From: Spirochaetaceae bacterium
GTDB taxonomy: Bacteria; Spirochaetota; Spirochaetia; JABEVK01
Assembly (NCBI GenBank): GCA_023265735.1
Contig: JAHFSN010000025.1
Span: 1-11,456, forward strand
Length of the DNA stretch: 11,456 bases
Reading direction: 5' to 3'
Of the stretch, positions 6,046 through 11,456 are shown in pieces; the first letter of the stretch is position 1; each line of letters starts with the position of its first letter. The translations under genes were made by a program, and so were the position numbers. The notes under the pieces were generated by a model. The model searched no databases and had not been told where the DNA came from. It saw nothing but the letters and a program-made list of their open reading frames with translations.

Positions 6046-8414
6046 CCACACTCGACACCCTGGAGTTCCCGCGGATTCTCGCCCAGGCCGCGGGGTTCTG
6101 CATGACCGAGGAGGGGCGGGAGCAGCTGGTCCTGGATCCCGTTCTCACCGATCGGGCCTCCCTCGAGGCCCTGAAGGCCGAGGTGAAGCCCTGGCTGGAA
6201 CTGCTGACCCGGTCCGGTGACCTCCCCGCCAGCGACTTCCCCGCGGTGGCCCGAGCCCTGGAGCGCTGCGCCCCCGAGGGTGCCTCCCTTGAGGGACGGG
6301 AACTTAAGGGCCTGGCGCGCTACCTGACCTCGGCGGCCGACTGGAAGCGGTTTCTAGCCGCGTCGGAGGTGGCTGGACTGGCGACCTGGGCCCTGAGGCT
6401 GGGGGACTTCTCGGCGCTGGCCCAGCGTCTGCATCGGGTCCTCGACGGGGACGGGGCGGTCATCGAGGACAACGTGCCGGCCTTGGTCCACCTGCGGGGA
6501 GAGATTACCCGCAGCCGCACCGACATCGACCTGACGGCGAAAGCTCTGCTGCGCGATCCGGCCCACCGCGAGTTCTGGCAAGATACGGCCACCCAAAAGG
6601 ACGGACGAACCGTCCTTCCCCTCAAGGCGAACTTCAAGGGCCGGGTCGCGGCAGTGGTCCACGAAGCCTCGGCTTCGGGCCAAACCCTGTTTGTGGAACC
6701 TTACGAACTCGTCGAGAAGAACAACCGGCTGGCCGAGAACCAGTCGGCCTGGAGGACCGAGCTCCTCAAGCTGCTGAGGGAGCTGACGGCGGCGGTGCGC
6801 GAACGGCGCGACGAGCTCAAGGTCCTGGTTGAGAATTTGACGAGGCTCGACCTCCTCTGGGGACGGGCCCGCTGGGGACACAGCGTCCGGGGCTCCCTCG
6901 TCCAGGCGGCCAAACTCGGTCTTCCTTGGGCCCTCCTCCAGGCGAGGCATCCGCTTCTGGGGACTTCGGCCGTCCCCATCGACCTCCGGGTGCCTTCGGA
7001 GACGTCCATTCTTCTTTTGTCGGGGCCGAACACCGGAGGAAAGACCGTCAGCCTCAAAACCGTGGGTCTCCTTAGCCTTCTTCATCAGTTTGGACTGCCC
7101 ATCCCCGCCGCGCCCGAGACCGTTCTGCCGGTGTGGGACGGCGTGTGGACGGACATCGGCGACCACCAAAGCCTCGATCAGGCCCTGTCCACCTTCTCCA
7201 GCCACATGAAGCGCATGGCTCAGATCTTCGGCGGAACGACCGCCCACTCCCTGGTCCTCCTCGACGAGATGGCCAGCGGCACCGACCCTCTGGAGGGGGG
7301 CGCCCTGGGCATGGCCTTCCTGGACAGGTTCCTGGAAACCTCCGTGACGGTCTTCGGGACGACGCACCACGGCGCCTTGAAAAACTACGCCTACACCCGG
7401 ACCGGGGTCCGCAACGCCTCGGTGGAGTTTGACGAACGCTCGGGCCGTCCGACCTACCGCATCCTCCCCGACGTCCCCGGTCCCAGCCACGCCCTCGAGA
7501 CCGCCGTCAGGGTAGGCATTCCCGAAGACATCGTCCACCGGGCCCGGGCCATCCTAGAGGGAGGCGAGACCGACGTGGCGTCGGTGATCCGGAGTCTCCA
7601 GGAGAAGCAGCTCGAGCTCAAGGCCCGGGAGGACGAGGTGGCCCAAAAGGAACGGGACTTCCGGGAAGACCGGCGCAGCACCGACCTGCTCCGACTGAAA
7701 CTGAGGCAGAAGGAATCCGAGCTCAAGCAGGTGGGTCTGGGCGAGATCAACCGGTTCCTGTCCGAAAGCCGGCGCGAGTTTGAGCGTCTCGTGAAGGAGA
7801 TTCGGGAGGGCGAGCTGACCACCGAGAGGATCAAGGAGGTCCGGGCCTTCCTCGACGCCAAGGCCCAGGACCTCGGCGCCGAGCGCGAGGCCCTCGAGGC
7901 CGAAGAGCTCGACCTGGCCCGGGAGGAGGCCCCCCCCGAAGCGCCCCCGGCCGGAAAGGCGGTGCTGGGTTTTGCCGAGGGCCGTGACGTCTACGTGGAG
8001 CCGGGAAACAAGCGGGGAACCCTGGTCAGGCGGGCCGGCAAGGGAAAGTGGGTGGTGGCCCTGGGGTCGGTCCGCCTGACCCTCGAGGAGGCCAAGCTTC
8101 GGGTCGTCCAGGTCCAATCCCGAGAAAAGAAGAAGGTGGAGTTCCAGGGAAATTTCATCGGTCCCGACGAGCCCCCGGCCTTCAGCCTCGACCTCCGAGG
8201 CTTCCGGCTGGAAGAGGCACGCCAGGCCGTGGAGAAACAGCTCGACCGGGCGCTCCTGGCCGGGCTGCAGGAGTTCTCCATCGTCCATGGTCTAGGGGAA
8301 GGGGTGCTTCAGAAGGGCGTGCAGGACTACTTGAGGGAACGCAAAGAGGTGAGGAAGTTCTTCTTCTCGCACCCCGAGGAGGGCGGCTTTGGCAAGACCG
8401 TGGTCCAGCTGTAA
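6036..8414 (+). CDS. mutS2: MutS2 (RqcU-type) ATPase/Smr protein
   Basis: A 792-residue MutS2, close to the 785 of Bacillus subtilis. Family members suppress recombination or, as RqcU in B. subtilis, bind and split collided ribosomes. The MutS mismatch domain is absent, as expected. Order: core/lever region (about 1-310), Walker A GPNTGGKT (330-337), STFSSHM signature (385-391), Walker B LVLLDE (406-411) followed by a SGTDP segment, a long charged coiled coil (about 500-630), a KOW-like beta segment (about 643-690), and a C-terminal Smr domain with LDLRG (718-722) and HGLGEG (751-756), both needed for Smr nuclease-type function. After the ATPase, GPSH (482-485) replaces the GRSN I would expect in firmicute MutS2; its meaning is unknown. 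GTG start with AGGAGG 7 nt upstream; overlaps rsgA by 10 bp. Confidence 0.95.
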   Translation: MDVTTLDTLEFPRILAQAAGFCMTEEGREQLVLDPVLTDRASLEALKAEVKPWLELLTRSGDLPASDFPAVARALERCAPEGASLEGRELKGLARYLTSAADWKRFLAASEVAGLATWALRLGDFSALAQRLHRVLDGDGAVIEDNVPALVHLRGEITRSRTDIDLTAKALLRDPAHREFWQDTATQKDGRTVLPLKANFKGRVAAVVHEASASGQTLFVEPYELVEKNNRLAENQSAWRTELLKLLRELTAAVRERRDELKVLVENLTRLDLLWGRARWGHSVRGSLVQAAKLGLPWALLQARHPLLGTSAVPIDLRVPSETSILLLSGPNTGGKTVSLKTVGLLSLLHQFGLPIPAAPETVLPVWDGVWTDIGDHQSLDQALSTFSSHMKRMAQIFGGTTAHSLVLLDEMASGTDPLEGGALGMAFLDRFLETSVTVFGTTHHGALKNYAYTRTGVRNASVEFDERSGRPTYRILPDVPGPSHALETAVRVGIPEDIVHRARAILEGGETDVASVIRSLQEKQLELKAREDEVAQKERDFREDRRSTDLLRLKLRQKESELKQVGLGEINRFLSESRREFERLVKEIREGELTTERIKEVRAFLDAKAQDLGAEREALEAEELDLAREEAPPEAPPAGKAVLGFAEGRDVYVEPGNKRGTLVRRAGKGKWVVALGSVRLTLEEAKLRVVQVQSREKKKVEFQGNFIGPDEPPAFSLDLRGFRLEEARQAVEKQLDRALLAGLQEFSIVHGLGEGVLQKGVQDYLRERKEVRKFFFSHPEEGGFGKTVVQL
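8376..8382 (+). promoter_or_regulatory. Shine-Dalgarno site that sets the lipoprotein TTG start
   Basis: GAGGAGG, inside the last mutS2 codons, stands 6 nt before TTG at 8389. No ATG or GTG in this frame could start a protein with an intact signal peptide, so this site is the main support for the TTG start. Confidence 0.7.
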
Positions 8415-8991
8415 ACTCGTTGTCCTGGCCCTACTCGTTCCCCTCCTGACGTCCTGCCTCGACCTGGCCGTCGACGTGACTTTCAACACTTCGACCGCGG
8501 GTCAGGTGAAGGTCGATGCCCTGGCTTGGCGCATGGCCCAGGACCTTCAAGTGATCGAGGGCGACGATCTTGTTCGGTTTCCCTCGTCTAGGGCCGAGTG
8601 GCAGACCCTCGTGGTCCAGATTGCCTACGCGAGGCTGGTCTCGTGGGAAGGCGCCGAAGAAGACCGGGGATTCCGGTCCACCACCATCCTGGAATTCTCC
8701 TCGTCCCGAGCCCTCGAGGGTCTCTTTGTCCTCTTCAAGCAGAAGCTGACCCTTCTGCAGGATAATCAGTCGCGATGGACCCTGACCCTCGTGCCCCAAG
8801 TGCCTCGGGTGACGGGTTCCCCTTCGGAAACCCGCCAGCTCTGGGCGGCGCTCTGGGGGACCACCGTGTGGACCTTCGGCTTCACGCCGCCGGGCCGGCC
8901 CCGAAGCGAGGACAAGATCTCCCTGGCCGACCTGGCGGCTGCGGAGCCGCCCAAGGATTGGACCCTGACTTGGGGAGGCCAGACGCCTTGA
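8389..8991 (+). CDS. predicted lipoprotein of unknown function
   Basis: A 200-residue protein with a lipoprotein signal peptide: basic residues at R3 and K9, a hydrophobic core (10-19) and the lipobox LTSC (20-23). Signal peptidase II would leave C23 as the lipidated N-terminus. The mature part begins with Leu/Val/Asp alternation like a beta strand (about 24-45), then a mixed region, and ends with a Pro/Trp-rich tail containing WGTTVWTFGF. No enzyme motif and no further cysteine or membrane helix are seen. I do not recognise the family; the plan, a lipobox followed by short strands in a protein of about 200 residues, recalls small spirochaete lipoproteins, but this is an impression. Translation starts at TTG, 26 bp before the mutS2 stop, with GAGGAGG upstream, so it should be co-translated with mutS2 and belongs to the murI unit. 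No terminator follows it. Confidence 0.8.
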   Translation: MARPWSSCKLVVLALLVPLLTSCLDLAVDVTFNTSTAGQVKVDALAWRMAQDLQVIEGDDLVRFPSSRAEWQTLVVQIAYARLVSWEGAEEDRGFRSTTILEFSSSRALEGLFVLFKQKLTLLQDNQSRWTLTLVPQVPRVTGSPSETRQLWAALWGTTVWTFGFTPPGRPRSEDKISLADLAAAEPPKDWTLTWGGQTP

Positions 8992-9035
8992 GCAAGCCCC
9001 TTCTCCCACAAGATTTTGTCCCCAGAAAGGTCGGG

Positions 9036-9064
9036 TTGACGCCCCCGGGGCCCTGGACTATCTT
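9036..9064 (+). promoter_or_regulatory. sigma70-type promoter of the TPR-like gene and uvrA
   Basis: TTGACG (9036-9041) and TATCTT (9059-9064) are separated by 17 bp. Transcription would begin near 9071, leaving a leader of only about 10 nt before the ATG at 9081 and no room for a normal Shine-Dalgarno site. The spacer holds the 8-bp palindrome CCCCGGGG (9043-9050), which may be chance in GC-rich DNA. No LexA-type box is seen, although uvrA lies downstream. The remainder of 8992-9080 holds nothing else recognisable. Confidence 0.65.
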
Positions 9065-9080
9065 GAGACCCAAGCCAGTC

Positions 9081-10139
9081 ATGAAACCCCATCGTTCCCT
9101 CCTTCTCGTTTGTCTTCTCCTCGGCGCAGGCCCCCTGGTGGCCCAGGCCGCCTCCGAACCGGACCACCTCCCCTCGTGGGTGCTGTATGGGCTGGGTCAG
9201 CAGGCCTTCGAGCAGAAGCGCTACGGCGACGCTACCGTGTATTTCCGGCGGGCCGTGGACCAGAGGGGGATCTATCCCGAGGCCGAGGCGGCTCTGGCCC
9301 AAATCGCGTCCCAGGGAGAGGGTTTGGCTCTCCAGGAGCTCCAGCTCCAGAAGGCCCTGGACGAACGGGGACTCCTCCAGGTTCCCGACGACAGGTACGC
9401 GCTTCTGTACGCCCTGGCCGACCTGAGGCTGAGGATGGATACGGGCAAGAGCGTGGAAAAGGGAGAGGCGGCCCTCGAGACGTGGAGGGAAATCCTGAAG
9501 GACGACGCCGCCTACCAGGGCGTCAACCAGGCGGGCGGCCTGGATGGGTACTACAACGCCCTCATGGCCAAGGCGTCGATCGTCAACCTGAAGACGGCCA
9601 CCGAACCCAGCATCACGAAGAATCTGATCGGAATCAATCGGCTGCTCTACCTGTACCGGCATCCCCTGGGGTTCTCCCTCCGGGCCCACCAAGAGATCGC
9701 GGCCCTGTCGGTGACCAACAGGGCCTACAAAGTGGCCATCGGACACAGCCTGTTCGCCCTGGTGGGTATCTTCAGCACCGTCGTGGAGCAGGTGAGGGCC
9801 CTCCATCCGGACTACGTATTCCGCAATCTCGACGAGCTGTTTGCCGTGCCCACCTCCGAGGTGTACCTGGGGAAGCCCGTGGGGAGCCAGGGGGCCACCC
9901 ACGCGGGAAGCCCCAACCCCGGCTGGTTTGTGAAATACCAGCCCATCTGGGACTACCTGAGGTCAGCGGGCACTTTGAAAACGTTTGACACGCTGCTGGC
10001 GGCCCTGGGGGGCCTGGCCCAGGAAGAAAAACTGATGGGAACTCCCCCGGATCAGCGTCCGGTCAAGGAGGTCATCGCCGAGGTCCAGCACTGGCGAGGA
10101 CTCCTGTTCCCATCCGCACAGGGGAAGTCCCGTGGATAA
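9081..10139 (+). CDS. exported TPR-like protein of unknown function
   Basis: A 352-residue protein with a Sec signal peptide: K2 and R5, a hydrophobic core (6-20) and an AQA site predicting cleavage after residue 23. It lacks a lipobox, so it is probably periplasmic or surface-exposed. Residues 31-64 have TPR spacing: W33, L35, Y36, G37, G39, A42, Y48, A51, F55 and A58 form a helix-turn-helix. Further helical pairs near 65-140 look like degenerate repeats. The C-terminal half (about 150-350) is helical with aromatic clusters such as GWFVKYQPIWDYL (281-293) and matches no family I know. The ATG at 9081 is chosen because the signal peptide starts there and a promoter lies just upstream; the frame is open further left only as a shadow of the lipoprotein gene. 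The end overlaps the uvrA start by 8 bp, implying co-transcription with it. Confidence 0.85.
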   Translation: MKPHRSLLLVCLLLGAGPLVAQAASEPDHLPSWVLYGLGQQAFEQKRYGDATVYFRRAVDQRGIYPEAEAALAQIASQGEGLALQELQLQKALDERGLLQVPDDRYALLYALADLRLRMDTGKSVEKGEAALETWREILKDDAAYQGVNQAGGLDGYYNALMAKASIVNLKTATEPSITKNLIGINRLLYLYRHPLGFSLRAHQEIAALSVTNRAYKVAIGHSLFALVGIFSTVVEQVRALHPDYVFRNLDELFAVPTSEVYLGKPVGSQGATHAGSPNPGWFVKYQPIWDYLRSAGTLKTFDTLLAALGGLAQEEKLMGTPPDQRPVKEVIAEVQHWRGLLFPSAQGKSRG

Positions 10140-11456
10140 GCTGATCATCAAAGGGGCCCGGGAGCACAACCTCAAGAACATCGACCTTGAGCTGCCCCGG
10201 GACAAACTCATCGTCATCTCGGGGAAGAGCGGGTCGGGGAAATCGTCCTTGGCCTTCGACACCATCTATGCCGAGGGGCAGCGCCGCTACGTCGAGAGCC
10301 TGTCGGCCTACGCCCGTCAGTTCTTGGGGCGCCTCGACAAGCCGGACATCGACTCCATCGAGGGCCTTTCCCCCGCCATCTCCATTGAGCAGAAGACGAC
10401 TCACAGAAATCCCCGGTCCACCGTGGGCACGGTCACCGAGATCTACGACTACTACCGTCTTCTGTTTGCCCGGATCGGCAAGGCGCAGTGCCCCGAGTGC
10501 GGCAGACCCATCGAAAAGAAGTCCGTCGACCAGATTGTCGATGACGTGAACGCCTTCCCCGAGGGGACGAAGCTGACGGTGCTCTCTCCCGTCGTTCGGG
10601 GCAAGAAGGGTGAGCACCTCAAGATCCTGGAAGACGCCCGACGGCTGGGGTACCAGCGCGTGAGAGTCGACGGTCAGATCCAGAGCCTCGAGGACGAGAT
10701 CCTCCTGGACAAGAAGAAGAAGCACTCCCTCGAGGTGGTGGTCGACCGCATCGTCGCGGGCCCCGAGCAGCGGGGGCGCCTCGCCGAAGCCGTCGAGGCC
10801 GCCCTGTCCATGGCCGAGGGTCAGGTGATCGTTGTCGAGAAGAAGGAGGAGGCGGAAGCCGAGCATTTCTTCAGCGAGAAGGGAAGCTGTCCCGACCACC
10901 CCGAAGTGAACTTTCCCGACCTGGAGCCCCGGCTCTTCTCGTTCAACAACCCCTTCGGAGCCTGCCCGGCCTGCAGTGGCCTCGGGGTCACCATGGAGTT
11001 CGACGCCGACCTCATCATTCCCGACCGGCGGCTTTCGTTCAACGAAGGCGGCGTGGTCCCCTACAACCCCGACGCCAACTGGCACCGGTCGTGGTTCGAG
11101 GCCCTCAGCCGTTCCCTCGGGTTCAGCCTCGATACCCCCATCGAAGACCTCCCGGTGGCCGTCCTCGACGCCATGCTCCACGGTACCGACAAGGCCATCG
11201 AAGTCGTGTACCAGAACACCGCGGGGACGGGCAAGTTCGAGTACTCCAGCCAGTTCAAGGGCATTTTGAAGGACCTGCGTCGGCGCTACCTGGAAACCAC
11301 CAGCGACGGCATCAAGCAGTGGCTGGAGAAGTTCATGGTCCAGAAGCCCTGCGAAACCTGCGGGGGAAAGCGTCTGAGGCCCGAGTCTCTCTCGGTCTAC
11401 GTCGGCGGGACCAACATCCACGACCTGAGCCAGCAGACCATCGGCGACACCATGGA
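10132..11456 (+). CDS. uvrA: excinuclease ABC subunit A, 5' part
   Basis: The first 441 codons of UvrA (about 940 in full), the damage-recognition ATPase of nucleotide excision repair, which loads UvrB on DNA. The frame is open to the right edge. The N-terminal segment GAREHNLKNIDLELPRDKL (8-26) leads to Walker A GKSGSGKSS (31-39), followed by YVESLSAYARQFL and EQKTT motifs typical of the family. Zinc-type cysteine pairs are C120/C123 and C407/C410, which probably form one module, and a second module at C253, H256, C278 and C281. H256 stands where Escherichia coli UvrA has a cysteine. The LFSFNNPFGACPAC segment is conserved. GTG start with AGGGGA (10120-10125) 6 nt before it, overlapping the TPR-like gene by 8 bp. 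No LexA box is visible at the unit's promoter. Confidence 0.97.
   Translation, partial: MDKLIIKGAREHNLKNIDLELPRDKLIVISGKSGSGKSSLAFDTIYAEGQRRYVESLSAYARQFLGRLDKPDIDSIEGLSPAISIEQKTTHRNPRSTVGTVTEIYDYYRLLFARIGKAQCPECGRPIEKKSVDQIVDDVNAFPEGTKLTVLSPVVRGKKGEHLKILEDARRLGYQRVRVDGQIQSLEDEILLDKKKKHSLEVVVDRIVAGPEQRGRLAEAVEAALSMAEGQVIVVEKKEEAEAEHFFSEKGSCPDHPEVNFPDLEPRLFSFNNPFGACPACSGLGVTMEFDADLIIPDRRLSFNEGGVVPYNPDANWHRSWFEALSRSLGFSLDTPIEDLPVAVLDAMLHGTDKAIEVVYQNTAGTGKFEYSSQFKGILKDLRRRYLETTSDGIKQWLEKFMVQKPCETCGGKRLRPESLSVYVGGTNIHDLSQQTIGDTM

Noticed and set aside
6354..7538. Minus-strand open frame (394 codons) opposite mutS2
   Set aside because: Shadow of the MutS2 ATPase region; no start signal and no recognisable motif.
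9043..9050. CCCCGGGG palindrome as an operator
   Set aside because: Only 8 bp and of a composition expected by chance in GC-rich DNA; there is no second copy nearby.
8766..9902. Minus-strand open frame (378 codons) opposite the lipoprotein and TPR-like genes
   Set aside because: The plus strand has a promoter, signal peptides and coding-like composition. The antisense frame crosses the promoter and an intergenic gap.
10072..11421. Long minus-strand open frame (449 codons) opposite uvrA
   Set aside because: It lies antisense to a clear UvrA reading frame; such long antisense frames are common in GC-rich genes. The protein is low-complexity Gly/Leu/Val/Asp with no family pattern.
1..11456. 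CRISPR array, transposon, tRNA/rRNA, toxin-antitoxin or defence island
   Set aside because: No repeat series, transposase, terminal inverted repeat, RNA gene or defence motif was seen on either strand; the genes are metabolic, envelope or maintenance functions.

Overview
This is a GC-rich, gene-dense bacterial chromosomal segment with short intergenic gaps and many overlapping genes. By eye it is about 60-65% GC; I did not compute this. It carries housekeeping and metabolic genes and shows no mobile element, CRISPR array, tRNA or rRNA. The gene content fits a free-living, probably anaerobic, high-GC spirochaete or a relative: an orphan FapA/DUF342 protein, a clostridial-type 2[4Fe-4S] ferredoxin, a zwf-opcA pair, a lipoprotein with a short lipobox signal, and a glutamate racemase with an NFPYGEKS motif. 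That assignment is an inference of moderate to low confidence; cyanobacterial or actinobacterial origin looks less likely from the ferredoxin and FapA.

Layout from left to right. At 1-57 there may be the first codons of a leftward gene. A small ferredoxin (114-281) has its own sigma70-like promoter, a strong Shine-Dalgarno (SD) site and an intrinsic terminator. A FapA-family protein (377-1774) follows and ends tail-to-tail with opcA, overlapping it by 21 bp. On the minus strand, zwf (4233-2740) and opcA (2743-1754) form a two-gene unit joined by an ATGA overlap; they encode glucose-6-phosphate dehydrogenase and its assembly/effector protein, the entry to the oxidative pentose phosphate pathway. 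A 64-bp gap holds back-to-back promoters whose -35 boxes share bases, and both promoters appear to start transcription at or next to the start codons of zwf and murI.

Rightward from there runs a tightly packed unit: murI (glutamate racemase), rsgA (30S maturation GTPase), mutS2 (ribosome rescue/recombination ATPase with an Smr domain) and a short predicted lipoprotein. Successive overlaps are 4, 10 and 26 bp. After an 89-bp gap with a good promoter comes a second unit: an exported TPR-like protein, then uvrA, which begins 8 bp before the TPR-like gene ends and runs off the right edge (441 codons present).

The window is largely ordinary. I see no clear undescribed multi-gene system. The points worth a second look are the paired leaderless promoters, the cysteine-free G6PDH beside a two-cysteine OpcA, the rsgA-mutS2-lipoprotein linkage, the exported protein co-transcribed with uvrA, and a Cys-to-His change in the second zinc module of UvrA.
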